A DNA stretch of 64,000 bases from Cladocopium goreaui (Eukaryota; Sar; Dinophyceae; Suessiales; Symbiodiniaceae). Made by a program: the position numbers and the translations under genes. Location of the stretch: positions 382,501 to 446,500 of the forward strand of contig CAMXCT020003746.1 in the NCBI GenBank assembly GCA_947184155.2, in the 5' to 3' direction. Positions 1-11,600 of this stretch are shown piece by piece; the first letter of the stretch is position 1; every line of letters begins with the position of its first letter. The notes under the pieces are model-generated. The model saw nothing but the letters and a program-made list of their open reading frames with translations. It searched no databases and was not told the origin of the DNA.

Positions 1-2370
1 TGTTTGCCACTGGCCTCGGACTCCATCCCATGACAGGGGCTGATGGACATCTCGAGGGTTCGATCCTCCAATCATGACTGCCCATGCAACCAATCCTGCA
101 GCAGGAAATTCAGGGTAACTTCCTATTCCATGACAAAACAAGCGCATATGTTCCGGCAAAGCTGGCCGAGGAAGTATATTGCTTACTTGAACTCTCGAAG
201 CTGGCATGGCTCTGGACACAACTTGTCACGGCTGAACCTGGTTGCCGGGCAAGAAACATTTGTGTGAAAAACGCTGTACACAGAGCCACAAAACTCGCAC
301 CCTGAAGATCCAGACGCATTGGAATGTTGCAAAGTATCTCCCGTAATGAAGGTCCCACATTGAAGAACCCTGAGCAGGCCTACTTGGTCACGACTTAAGT
401 GTGTGGTCAGGAAGACTGGGCTGAAAACAAACCTGCTGCAAACCTTGAAAGCCTTACCTATAGGCCACTTTTTGCCCACATGATGTTGCCATGCCCGAAG
501 CAGTCTCTCTTTCATCTCCTGAACTGGACTGGCAAAAACATGAACATGTCTTCCCTCTCCGTCAGAAAACCATCCATCATGAATGTACAAACTGACAGGC
601 TCAAACCTCGTGATGATCTAGGCTTACGTTGTTTGGCTGGTGTGCATGCTGCTGCAGAAAGTGTGACATCTACCAAGTCAGGGTTGACATGGCGGCGAAA
701 CTGAATCATCGCGTCCATCAGTGCATGACATTCTAGATCTACCTGGCCATGCATGAGAAACACCAACAAGCGCGTTCTGCTCCTGGACTTGCTTCATCCA
801 TGTGAGCCGGTCAACTGTGGACAATGGAACAAGTATAAAGAGCTGCGGGCCAAGCTTACTATCTTGAGTGATCAGAGTTTTTGGTCAAAGGACGCACGCA
901 TTGCTGCGGGCAAGTCAATGCCATAAAGCAGACAGTTGATTCATTCGCTGGATCAAAAATGCATTTCCTTGCTGGGCATTATATTGAACATGACCCCCAA
1001 GTCTCGTGCAGCACGTGTGGGTGTGATGGACACCGCCCGAAGCTGTTTCTTATCATCGGAAATGCAGGTCCATCTATATGTTTTGGACTCATGCAAACAT
1101 ATATCCATTTTTTTACATATTTGTTGAAGAGTCTGAAGGGCCCTATCAGCAGCATGGACATCGTGCGCAAGCAGCTCATAGTTGTCCCATGGAGACACTG
1201 AGTGGACGGATGGCCCCCTGTCAAATGTGAGTGGATCAACAAGCTGACCACTGCCATTACAAGGCGGCAGCCTTCAACGGAGCCTGTGCATGATCCAACT
1301 TGCTGAGAAGGCTATCCACCTCTAACAACGAAATATCTCTGAAGGCCAACAGCAGCTGTGCTCCGCGTGTCAAAATTTGAGGGTGAATGCCTAAACAAGC
1401 CGCCGCCTGGAAAGTGACCTCTCGCGGCAACATGCTATAAGGCCTTCACCAAGTCAAGCACGATTCCAGGCAACGGCTCTTGGGAAGTCAACGCAAGGTC
1501 AATGCGCAGCTGCAGCGTCAACATTGCTTGCCTTTGACATTGCCAAGCGGTCCTGGTGGTGCAATCTGTGAAAGGTGGGCCAGTGCTTCCCGCTTCGCAT
1601 TGACATTTAAACATTAGTATGCGAACGGCATCACCGTTATAGGATGATAATGTCCAACTCTTTCTGCGTTGGTGACTTTGGCAAGACTGCGGACTCATCC
1701 ATTGAGCCTAGGCCAAATTCCTTTGGTTTCAGCCACCTCACGTATCCAAAAGCTGCTGGTGGAGTGAATCAGGAAACGCCATGAGATCCCGTTTAGAAAC
1801 TGTGTCCAGCCCAACCGTTGAGGATGCCTTCTTGGGTTTAAACGCAGCTTTCCATCGCTCCAAAGTGAGAGGTTGCAACTCCATGGTTTCATAATTCAAA
1901 ATTTCCTTTGTTCGTTCAAGCATCTCAAGACATCTGCCATCAGGCGATCCCATCAAGCAACTCTGTGTGGCGGTCCCATCCAGCTGCCCATGCCTGCGCA
2001 AACTCTGCATGGAATGTATCGATCTAGTTGGCCCTTCATCTCCAACTGACAAGCTCATCGCCTAGGGGGAGGCCATGATGTGTGCCAACCAGACTTGACC
2101 TTCTTCAATGTGAACTCCTTGCCAAGGTGCGAAGGACTATGTCTTGTTTCGAAGACTTTGGCACTGGAAAAAGACACAGCAAGGACCGACCCTTCTTCCA
2201 ACGATTTTTTACGGACTGTCGTGAAGACTTGGCCAACAGCATTTGAACTGGTAGCGGGGCAGGATGTCTGACATCCTTTTATAAATGCTTGGAGTCTTGT
2301 ATCCTGTAGCCTGCTTGGCCCGTGCACTTCCTTGTTTCGAAACTGCACAAAAAGCGTCGCTTGATCCATT
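1..2370 (-). pseudogene. Decayed LINE-like non-LTR retrotransposon (reverse transcriptase remnant)
   Basis: Read on the minus strand, several frames in the right order give pieces of a non-LTR reverse transcriptase polyprotein, broken by stops and frameshifts. About 1870-1740 reads LERWKAAFKPKKAS then GLDTVSKRDLMAFPDS, the segment ahead of the RT palm. About 1420-1265 has AACLGIHPQI. About 1190-960 has PWDNYELLAHDV, then ICLHESKTYRW and ARDLGVMF, matching the D-N catalytic block and thumb region as I recall it from dinoflagellate LINE-type proteins. About 300-235 has a C-x2-C...H...C cluster (CEFCGSVYSVFH then CPA), like the C-terminal zinc motif of such elements. No single frame spans the domain, so it is dead. 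It runs off the left window edge, where an RNase H domain could follow. The family assignment is from memory of motif order, not from a search. Confidence 0.6.
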
Positions 2371-2485
2371 GAAAATCGCGGCGGCAGCCACTTTTGAATT
2401 GCAACAGGGCAGCGGGGAGAGTTCAGTTGCGCATGTCATGTGTGAAACTTGCAGGGTTCAAAGGGATTCATCGAATGGATTGTGA

Positions 2486-3168
2486 TAATCCCGAAGATAT
2501 TTGTTAGTATACCCTCTATAGTCATGGTGAATCTCAGATACCTGCCCAAAAAAACAGTTGGTGAACAACACATGTTGCCATTAGATGGTTAATGCTAAAC
2601 ATATATCCTAAAATCTGTGGTCCCCTAGGGCTTGATTTTTTGACCCGTTCCCATTGAAAAATCACAAAGCCCAGGTCATATGGCAGGGAGATGCTTGGAA
2701 ATGTTGATGGCCATTTCTGATTCCTGCCATATATAAGGCCCATGTAAAGCCTAAGTGCATATACCCGCAATATGTGGCTCTATATGCTTAGTACCTCCAT
2801 TTTAGGGTCCGGAAATTCGTGATTTGATCTCAAGTGGCAAACCATCGCTATTGGAGATAAACCACATATAATCACCCTGACTTAAACAGGGTTCATTAAT
2901 CCGGGGTTGACATTGAATCATTACTACTGTAGTCTAGTAGTAGATATGTAATTACTGTAGTCTATAATAATAATAGTAATAATAATAACTATATAGATAT
3001 ATATACGTGTACATGTAGACAATTTCAAACATATAAATCATGGAGGATACATAAGTGAGAAACAACAATCTTACTGTAATTGTTGTTCAAAATCTCTGCG
3101 TGGACCCAACCAACAGTTGAAATCAGCAGAAGGTGGTGGATTTATTGACTTGTTTTTGCCATGCTTAG
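2486..3168. other. AT-rich intergenic stretch without recognisable gene
   Basis: This stretch has no coding-like frame on either strand. It contains short A/T-rich microsatellite runs (about 2935-3010, with repeated AAT and ATAT) and nothing else I can name. The base composition falls sharply here compared with the LINE remnant to its left. Confidence 0.5.
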
Positions 3169-3240
3169 CTGGTTGGTGGTGCAATAACCATCTTGAAAAA
3201 TATGAGTTCGTCAATGGAAAGGATTATGGTCAGTGCCGGA

Positions 3241-3890
3241 ATTATAGAACGGAAGTTGAGGAGGACGAAGGTACGGTTATTTACCGTACCCTGTTGTTCT
3301 ATAATTCTGTTTTCCTCGGAAGGTATGAAAAAAAATGTATCTGATCTTCCTCCTAATTTTTTTCGTCGTTCTATAATTCTTGTCGGAGCGCTGTTGTTCT
3401 ATAATTCTGTTTTCCCCCATTTTTCTCACATTTCCCATTTTCGTTCTATAATTAATGTTTCCCGGGCCCCGTTCTATAATTAATTTTTCCGTCGAACGGA
3501 AAAATTAATTATAGAACAGAAAAATCAATTATAGAATTATAGAACCTCTTCCGGGGTCCCAGAAATCCTATAAAATCACCATGAAATCTAAGAAAATCAC
3601 CGTGAAATCCCATAAAATTACCATGAAATCTTATAAAATCACCATGAAATCTAAGAAAATCACCTGGTAAATGTGGGAAAAATGGGGGAAAACAAAATTA
3701 TAGAACGGAAGTTGAGGAGTACGAAGGTACGGTTATTTACCGTACCCTGTTGTTCTATAATTCTGTTTTCCTCGGAAGGTAGAAAAAAAACGTATCTGAA
3801 TTTACTCCTAGCTTTTCTCGTCGTTCTATAATTCTTGTCGGAGCGCTATTGTTCTATAATTCTGTTTCCCCCCATTTTTCCCACATTTCC
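3241..3890. repeat. Direct duplication inside the nested element
   Basis: A segment starting ATTATAGAACGGAAGTTGAG at 3241 is repeated with few changes from 3698. Both copies carry the hairpin GGTACGGTTATTTACCGTACC and the run TTCTGTTTTCCTCGGAAGG. The copies are about 170-190 bp long with starts 457 bp apart. The spacer contains short repeats of the type AAATCACCATG and a perfect hairpin near 3480-3510. Confidence 0.65.
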
Positions 3891-3894
3891 CATT

Positions 3895-4345
3895 ATCCTC
3901 ATGTTACAGCATCCTCATTTTATCCTCGTTTCCTCATCAAATCCTCATTTTATCATCATTTTATCTTCATTTCCTTATCAAATCCTCATTAAATCCTCAT
4001 TAAATCTGCATTTTATCCTCATTTCCTCATCAGATCCCCATTAAATCCTCATTTTATCCGCGTTTTATTATCATTTCCTCATCAAATCCTCATTTTATCT
4101 TCATTTTATCTTCATTTTATCCTCATTTTCTCATCAAATCCTCATTAAATCCTGAATAAATCCTCATTTTATCTTTATTTTATCATCAGTTCCTCATCAA
4201 ATCCTCATTTTATCTTCATTTTATCTTCATTTTATCCTCATTTTATCCTCATTTTATCCTCGTTTCCTCATCAAATCTTCATTTTATCTGCATTTTATCT
4301 TCATGTCCTCATCAAATCCTCATTAAATCCTCATTAAATCTTCAT
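3895..4345. repeat. Minisatellite of ATCCTCATTTT-type units
   Basis: About 450 bp of imperfect tandem repeats are built from ATCCTCATTTT, ATCCTCATTAA and TTCCTCATCAA units of roughly 10-12 bp. It is strongly strand-asymmetric (T/C on the plus strand). It lies inside the nested element. Confidence 0.8.
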
Positions 4346-4385
4346 TTTATAGATTGTATATGCACAAATATGCAGTAAATATCAT

Positions 4386-4577
4386 GTCAGTGCCAGAAAT
4401 TATAGAATGGAGCCAGGAGGACAAAAGTACGGTAAAATACCGTACCTTTGTCCTCCTCCCCGTTCTATAATTAAATTTCCCGACTCCGCTCCGAATCGGA
4501 ACCCGGAGGAGGACAACGGTACGGTATTTTACCGTACTTTTGTCCTCCTGGCTCCGTTCTATAATTCTGGCACTGAC
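4386..4577. mobile_element. 192-bp near-perfect palindromic MITE forming the right arm
   Basis: The left end is GTCAGTGCCAGAAATTATAG and the right end is its inverted copy. Each arm carries GGAGCCAGGAGGACAAAAGT followed by a nested hairpin (ACGGTAAAATACCGT). The two arms pair along about 85 bp, leaving a short centre. It could be an independent element or the mobile core of the 1.35-kb unit. Confidence 0.7.
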
Positions 4578-4827
4578 TGTATCCCATATTTTATGGAACA
4601 TAAAAAATGTTCCAAACCATCAACCAGTTACAGGATCAGCCGTGGAGCGCAGCACAACCTTTAGTCCAGTCGCCGTGGAGCTGTACAAAGCACTGTACAT
4701 GAGCAGTTGCGGCTGAACGCGACGGATTGCAGCTGCAAGGGTCCAACGACCTTTGCATTGGAAAGTACTTATTGGTTCTGGTCGATGGTTTATACACCCA
4801 ACTGGAAAAAAACAGAGTAGTTGCAGT

Positions 4828-4946
4828 ACAGTTATGGCCGCCATGGCCCTTAACAGTTGCACATGGAATTATAACTCCTATAACTAAGATTATTAAGTTA
4901 TATATTAGTATAAGCCCAGTTATATCTGTCAAGGGCCATCACTGTA
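4828..4946. mobile_element. Family-B palindromic MITE
   Basis: The ends are ACAGTTATGGCC and GGCCATCACTGT in inverted orientation, with A/T-rich internal palindromic text. It is one of at least eight copies of this family in the window. Confidence 0.55.
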
Positions 4947-5101
4947 GTTGCCAACAGGTATTTTATCATGTGGTTCTGCTGATTTGTTGCTATGGATTCC
5001 CAGGATAGCTATGGCATAGGGTGATATGGTCAATCCCAAGTAAAACCAGTGAGTAGAAGTCCAAACAAATCATAATCACCCAAGAGATGTCTTAATTAAC
5101 C

Positions 5102-5476
5102 CTATTTTAAGGCAAATGATATCTTAACTGTAAAAAATCCATACCTTAAATTGCATCCACTAGTTTTCAAATGATCTTGACCCACTGCTGATAGTTCTAG
5201 CATCTTTGTTCTTAGGGGGTTAGTGACCCCAAACTGGTTGAACAAGAGGACACATTTGAAACCATCAGCCAGGGCGTACAGAGATTTGCAGTTCACCTTT
5301 GCACATGCTCGATCCTTAAAGGTACCATGCTGTTCACACGCAAAATTGAAGAGGATGCCCTCTGGTAATTTCACAGGTTGTTGTGGAACATCACCATTCT
5401 CAAGAACGGTAAACCATCGCACTAGAGCCATGGCTTCTAGTTCGCAAACTGCAAGAAATTCCCGGGTATTTCCCAT
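5102..5476 (-). CDS. Hypothetical protein or exon, 124 residues
   Basis: An uninterrupted minus-strand frame begins at ATG 5476 (MGNTREFLAVCELEAM) and ends at a stop at 5102. It has balanced composition and reads like a folded protein, for example FNFACEQHGTFKDRACAKV and VTNPLRTKMLELSA. I do not recognise a family. The first codons could instead be intron, because a CTTGCAG acceptor lies just inside the frame and would start an exon at VCELEAMALVRW. It may be one exon of a larger minus-strand gene. No promoter or splice leader is visible. Confidence 0.4.
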   Translation of the reverse strand: MGNTREFLAVCELEAMALVRWFTVLENGDVPQQPVKLPEGILFNFACEQHGTFKDRACAKVNCKSLYALADGFKCVLLFNQFGVTNPLRTKMLELSAVGQDHLKTSGCNLRYGFFTVKISFALK

Positions 5477-5524
5477 GATATCCAATTTTTGTGGGTAGTT
5501 AAAACCGTATTAATCACCATGAAG

Positions 5525-5700
5525 TCCCGGTATGGTCTAGTGGATAAGACGCATCCCTCATGCGTCAGACCCGAGTTCAAAACCCGGGTGCAACACTAGG
5601 CGGATAGGCGGGCCACTACCCCACCCCTGCAGAGGGGATGAGCTGGGGTGTGGTTCGTAAGAACACTCACTCAAGTCCCATTAAAAACACATTGATTACT
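5525..5700 (+). mobile_element. tRNA-derived SINE candidate
   Basis: The head resembles a tRNA. It has an A-box-like TGGTCTAGTGGATAAG (5532-5547), an anticodon-arm hairpin ACGCA-TCCCTCA-TGCGT (5549-5565) and a B-box-like GAGTTCAAAACC. The loop would place CCT as anticodon, and the GTGGATAAG stretch recalls tRNA-Arg. However, loop position 33 is C instead of the near-universal T, the T stem carries an A.C mismatch, and the acceptor arms do not pair. A tRNA-unrelated tail follows with a CCCCACCCCTGCAGAGGGG hairpin, ending near an A-rich stretch. This layout fits a SINE better than a working tRNA gene. Confidence 0.55.
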
Positions 5701-6062
5701 GTAAAATCGGAGGATTCCGACTTCCGGTCTTCCACAAATCTCAACTGCTTAGATGGGAGGCTCAAAGTCAAACGATGATCATAAGCAATTTCATCATGGT
5801 TCATTGCAAAACAAAACAAACAAAAACAACGACTGCCTTGTTTCTCTGGATAATATGGGATAAACTAGGGGTTATATATATATGTATAGATAGATAGATA
5901 TTATATATATATGGATCTGTTCAAACTTGGATCCTAAATAATAAGCTTTCGCTGCTTAGATACTCCCATCTCCAACAAGGGCGATGCCGAAATGTCCGAA
6001 AATATTATTGTTGGTGCAATCCCCATGTTTCGACTTGACAATAAACATTAAAATTGATGATA

Positions 6063-6150
6063 TACAATATGATATATAATGTGTATACAATCGTATATAT
6101 ATATATATACACGTATATATACAGTATATAATGTGTATATATATATACCG
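6063..6150. repeat. (TA)n-rich microsatellite
   Basis: Runs of TATATA and GTATATAT occur with little else. A similar tract lies at 7070-7190. Confidence 0.8.
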
Positions 6151-6154
6151 TAGT

Positions 6155-6305
6155 TGTGTTGGTCAATGTTGCACCCCTTTTTGATAGTTGAATCCATCTC
6201 ATTGCTTCTGAACAAATCCCATACTAGTTGCCTTTGCAAGCCGGCCATGAAACTTAAAAGTGAACTGCAAATGTCCATTGGTCGCCGCATTTTTGCGCGA
6301 ACTCA
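6155..6305 (-). CDS. Possible exon, minus strand
   Basis: A minus-strand frame reads KMRRPMDICSSLLSFM then AGLQRQLVWDLFRSNEMDST, flanked by AT-rich DNA. It looks like protein, but neither edge has a splice site I can fix and the plus strand is also open here. The family is unknown. Confidence 0.3.
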
Positions 6306-6369
6306 CTTGGCTTCCTGCAAGGTCACGGCCGAGATTTCAGAAATCGATGGGATGTAACATCAAAATCAT

Positions 6370-6482
6370 GCAGTTAGGGCCCAACTAACAGTTATAATTG
6401 GAATGACATGACTCCTAAAACTAGTTGCTTATATCTCATGAAATAAGCCCACAAACATAATTGTTAGTTGGGCCATAACTGT
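6370..6482. mobile_element. Family-B palindromic MITE
   Basis: The arms GCAGTTAGGGCCCAACTAAC and GTTAGTTGGGCCATAACTGT are inverted copies. The centre is A/T-rich with ATTTC and AAATAAGCCC in opposed halves. Confidence 0.65.
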
Positions 6483-6758
6483 GGTAATTATGAACACCGT
6501 GAAACATGGGGATTAGACCAATAGAAATAGTCGTATACTGCAATTTATATTAATTTCTGGGATGACCAATGCACCAATGGGAATCTTAAACAGCTCCTTC
6601 AGCGAGTTGAAGAGAATGGGTCAAGGAAGCATCAACAGGAAATCAAAGTTTTCTTTCCATGACAGCTGCCCTTTTTCCTTAAACTTAAAACAACGACATC
6701 ATGACATCCTGAGAGAAAGCTGGGAAGCTATGGGTATGAGACATTCTACGATTTTCAC

Positions 6759-6869
6759 CTGGTTGGTGGTTGAGCCTACCCCTCTGAAAAATATGAGTTC
6801 GTCAGTTGGGATGATGACATTCCCAATATATGGAAATTCATAAAATTCCTGTTCCAAACCACCAATCAG
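6759..6869. mobile_element. Family-A palindromic MITE
   Basis: It starts CTGGTTGGTGGTTGAG and ends GTTCCAAACCACCAATCAG. The interior carries the family markers CCCCTCTGAAAAATATGAG and GATGATGACATTCCC. Confidence 0.75.
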
Positions 6870-6879
6870 CCTATGAACC

Positions 6880-8580
6880 ATTATTATCAACCATCATTAT
6901 TAACCATCATTATTGACCATCATTAACCACTAATATTCACCCTCTTCTACTTGTTTGCCCCTTCTACAAAAAGCTGCCGGGATTTTTTGTGACATGTGCC
7001 ATGGTCAGGCGATATACATGGGCTCAATGCGGTTTTAGGTCATGTCATGCGGAAGCCGAACATAATGGATGTATATACATATCATATATACACATACACA
7101 TATGATATCATATATGCTATCTAATATATATATAGATTTACATATATATATACATTTGTATATAAAATTATTAATTATGTATATATAACAAATGTGAATA
7201 AACAAAATATGTATGACAATGAACTGATGACCATCTCCCACTTTGTGGGTAGCCACAATCCAACGTTTGACGCTGGGACACGGCTATCCACAATAGAACA
7301 TTTTGGGATGATAATATACATCAAAAAACAACACAGATTCCGTTTTTGGACAACAATAATACCGTGGGATATTCTAGTCTAGTACCCATCTTGCAAAAAA
7401 GATACAGTCAGTATTTGTTTTGGATAATACCATCATGTACATCCAGAAGAAACTTCATCAGAACGAACCATGATCAGCTCCAGAATCTGGACATGAAGAC
7501 ACCTTTTGGGCTCAACATGGCCCAATGAAGATCATAAAGTGATACTGTGGATGGTTGCGAAATCCTGCACCACCTGGGATGGTAGAAAACCTATAAATAA
7601 TGGGGTAAACCATCTATCAACTAGTGCAGGATTTATTCCATCCACCGTGTCAAGCCAAATGCAGTGGAACCAACCTGGATCCATGGATTCGTACCGATGT
7701 GGTGCCACCCAGCTACAAGTTGGACAAAATAGACCTTGTCTGAACTATGGATCTTAATCTACCACCATGGTCAATCTTTCGTAGTCAACAACAACTTAAT
7801 CGTTTTAAACTAGTTATGGTTATGTTCCATTTATAGCTACACTCTGGTGATTTAACATACCCATGGACAATTACCCATTTGTAAATGATTTATGATGATT
7901 TACCAATTTTGTTCTTGATGATTTTCCAGTTCACTACGTTAAATAACCAAAGGCTACCTATCCGTTGGGGACAAACCCAGTGAGTGAGGCCAAGTAGAGA
8001 TCTGCTCACTTCGGAAATGGTTTATTTCCTGCGAGTCCCAACTCAGTGATCCTGGTTTGCTGCCATAGGACTTTCTAAAGATTTCATACCAACATCCAAG
8101 TTTTATCCAAGAAGATCTGACAAGATCGAATATAACATTGATACAGGAACCTCCTATCACGTGGGCAGGAGTGCGAATTGGGTATCAAAACAAATAGATG
8201 ATGGTGAATACGAACATATACGAAAATGAACAAAATGACGTCCCTCAACCCAGACAAACCCTGCCAAATAATAGGAGGTTGGAAGGGCACATTCATCCAA
8301 AACTGCGCTATTCTCATGTTCTATGTTTAGGTCAGTGTTGGTATATGGGATCTGTGATGTAATTTGTCAACCAGAATTGATGGTTTGGAATTAGTTTAAT
8401 CAACAAACATGTGTTGTATTACTGTTCTTACAAGGTGGGCCCAGTGATAAGTTGGTGTACAAATTTCATTGCCTGTAGTTAATTAATTACCATAGACCCA
8501 ATGGTACGGGTGACTACCCAACTTTGCTATCGTTTTTGGGGCCCCACATTGTAACCGGCCAAAACAGGTCAGCGCGAGGC
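6880..8580. other. AT-rich stretch, no supported gene
   Basis: This stretch holds a (TA)n-type microsatellite (7070-7190) and a palindromic pair around 7560-7630 (CCTGCACCACCTGGGATGGT and a partial inverse). Plus-strand frames near 7506-7757 and minus-strand frames near 7954-8317 stay open for 70-80 codons, but their composition is not convincing. Confidence 0.4.
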
Positions 8581-8587
8581 AGTTCAC

Positions 8588-8649
8588 GCCTCCCGTTGAC
8601 GCAGCACTGCTTGCAGTCTGGCGCCAGCATCTTGCGCGACCGTGCCACC
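8588..8649 (-). CDS. Candidate exon (GGTVAQDAGARLQAVLRQRE)
   Basis: The acceptor is GTCAG at 8654-8650 and the donor is GAGGC|GTGAAC at 8587. This GC-rich island stands in AT-rich flanks; the plus strand has no comparable reading. Confidence 0.5.
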
Positions 8650-11600
8650 CTGACGACAACAGGCTTAGAGGATGCTACAATCATGGGGTAGTGCAGTTAT
8701 GGCCATTTATTCGTTGCAACTGGTTATTTCATGTGATTTCTATCGGATGATAGATTCTACAAATGGGGTTCTCATTACTTTATAACTGGTATTTCAGGCC
8801 ATCACTGTGGGGGCCATTGGGTAATAATTCAGAGGTGATCATTTTTAGGGTCCCCCCCACGGCCCCCACACGACTCTATGATACAAATAGTATGCGCATC
8901 ACAAAGTGCTTGAACAAGATTATATGTTGATGCAAATCTATATCCATCTATATCCAATACATGTTCACTGAAATCTCAAGTACCAACATTTAGGTGTTTG
9001 CGCAGACATTACAGTAATGGCCATTTACCAGTTATAACTGGTTATAAATGGGATTATACATTCTATAAATGGGGTTATAAGTACTTATAACTGATAGATG
9101 ACCATAACTGTACTAATGGAATGTATAGAAAGTTTATGTATCGCGCTCATCGCGCCTTGGCACTGATCAAGGGCAACAGCTCCTGGACGCGGGTCTCAGG
9201 CATGAGGATATCATACGAGGTTTAGAGGTGGGAGGGAAAAAACAGTGAACATATGGTATCCATACTATAGTAGGTAATCCCATATTATCATGATTAGTTT
9301 TGGATTATATAAATCCCACATAAGGTATCTACAAGGTAGGCCCCACTGATAAGTTGCTTTTGTAAATATCATGAACTATAGCTATAACTACCACAAACCA
9401 TAGTGAAGCATCTGAATGTATCCCAGATCAGCAAGATCAACAATTATCAAGCGAAGCTCACGAATCTGCACCAAAAACATGTTTTGCCTAAACTTCATAG
9501 CCAAACATGTTATATAATTATTCACTATGGCTACTGGTTGGTGGTTTCAACCCCTCTGAAAAATATTAGTCAGTTGGGATGATGACATTCCCAACTGAAT
9601 GGAAAAAACAAAATGTTCCAAACCACCAACCAGAAAAAAAGTAATATTCACTATGCATAGTCAAAACATGGCTATTAATTATTCACTATGCATCAGCCAC
9701 AATGCATAGTCAATAGATCAAGCCATTGACCTACCCAACAACTCCGCAACGACCCAGGGCTATTCTGAGCCTGGTCACCTGCAGTGAATTACCGGAAAGC
9801 TCCCACTTTTCACGGTCAAAAGCCATGGTTTACCCAGTGAAATAAGGGGGAGATCAGTGGATATAGCTGATGAATGATGGTTGATTGACTATTTTGGGGA
9901 TTACCCTCTGGTGATGACTGTTACATAGGTATTGAACATGGCTCGTAGAAATAGTTGATTTACCTAGTACAAATGGTGATTTTCCAGTTCGCTATCTCAC
10001 AGTTTACCAGAGGGTATATTACCATTAATCCCCCTTGAGCACCATAAATTGTCATTATTAACCACTATTCATATAGTTTCATATCTATAAAAATCACTAT
10101 GGTAAACTCAACCCCCATACAAGGTGGTGCCAAGTTGGTTTATAACTCCCATAACTATGGTTTATGGCAGATATAACTATAGTTAATGGGGTTTATAAAC
10201 CAACTTATAACTGAGGAGGCTCACATTGTAAGTTGGGATATGAGGCCCCTATAGCTATGATAATGTGTCCACTTGTGGCCACTTATAAGTGGAATTGTAT
10301 TTCCATGTAGAAGTTTAATATTGTCATTTGAGATCATAATCCCATTTCATTGGTGGAATATGTTTTAAACAATGTTTGACTCCACCAAGCAGTTGATGTA
10401 AACCAACATAGCCAATCGCATAACCATTGTTTATCAAGATATGTATACATATATATATATAGTGGTATCTAGCCATTGTTTCTGCTTGCGAGTAGAATCA
10501 TCAAACATATCACCAGCAGTGTTCAAAATCCTTTGTTGTCCCGTTATATTGGCTGGTCAAAATGGGTCATGATAATCCAAAATATATGTGGTAATGTAAC
10601 ACCAGAACTAGTCATCAACCAACAAACTATATAGTTAATTCCCATCAACAGCCAAACAATACAAAAAAAAACTCCATCACATCTAGTTAATATCTAATTA
10701 ACACCTACCCTCCGGCAATCAAACATGGTAGTGGAAAAATACATAGTTTGTATGTGTTTTCCCAGCTAGACACCTCCATGTATATGGACATGTTCCATCC
10801 CCACCTTTTTTCCGGACACCGGAGGGTAAATCCCAGTACTTTTCCATCTTCCCAAAAAAATATCCACGGCCATTCGTCTTTATTGCCGTTGTTCAACCTC
10901 CTTGATTTTCCATAACTGGTTGGTGGTATACCTACCCCTCTGAAAAATATGAAAGTCAGTTGGGATTATGGAATTCCCAATATATGGAAACAAATCATGT
11001 TCCAAACCACCAACCAGATAAAATTATCCCTAAAATTCCCTCACATGTGTGCCACGGTTACTTTCTCTGGGATCCTCATCCGCAGATCTGCAGCGATTTC
11101 GGTGCTCCTCAGCAATGGGCTTCTGTAGATCCGCCTCCAAATCCTTCAATGTCGCTTTCTTTGGCAACACCTGATGCGACGGTGAAAACTTCAGCAGACA
11201 ACGATTTCCGATGCAACTTGATAGGTTTAGTAATTTGTGTGGAAAAGGCTTAGTTCAAAGATATGTGATGTTTGGATTATGTTTGGTGTGTTTGTTTTTT
11301 TCCATCAGGGTTCATGACTATGATTTGCATGGGAGGTGTGGAAACACGAACAAAGGGCCTGGGCCATGCTGGTAGTTCGAACCCATCCCAAAGATCAACG
11401 AGAATCTTCCATTGCAACTCGCTTGGAATAAACACCGCCCAAAAAAAGCCCCAGCAAACCGATCCAGTACAGGGGTACGTATCTTACACCAAGGGGAGAG
11501 GATTGCATTTCTTTTGAATCGAGGAATCAAACTTTCAACTGGTATACAAAACAATTTGATGATGGGACATGTTGGGACCATCCCATCTATTTCTGCTCCA

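Larger units (their letters stand above)
3229..4577. mobile_element. Nested non-autonomous DNA transposon with long terminal inverted repeats
   Basis: The element begins GTCAGTGCCGGAATTATAGA and ends with the inverted equivalent, terminating CTGGCACTGAC. The terminal inverted repeat extends about 60 bp with one or two differences per 25 bp and includes an internal hairpin around GTACGGT...ACCGTAC. The motif ATTATAGAAC recurs many times in both orientations. No transposase frame is present, so it depends on another element. A clear target-site duplication is not visible. Confidence 0.65.
3169..4627. mobile_element. Family-A MITE split by a nested element
   Basis: The left half starts with CTGGTTGGTGGT at 3169 and continues with GAAAAATATGAGTTCGTCA. 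The right half ends with TTCCAAACCATCAACCAG at 4627. In intact copies elsewhere in the window (6759-6869, 9534-9633, 10916-11017, 20387-20510) these halves lie about 100 bp apart. Here 1.35 kb bounded by GTCAGTGCC and its inverted copy lies between them. This is therefore an older MITE into which another element jumped. Confidence 0.7.

Noticed and set aside
3895-4345. CRISPR array
   Set aside because: Units are contiguous short repeats without unique spacers, in a eukaryotic context.
5525-5595. Functional tRNA gene
   Set aside because: Acceptor arms do not pair, position 33 is C and the T stem has a mismatch.
7500-7530. Spliced-leader relic (TTTTGGGCTCAAC)
   Set aside because: It only partly matches the dinoflagellate spliced leader as I know it and precedes no gene start.
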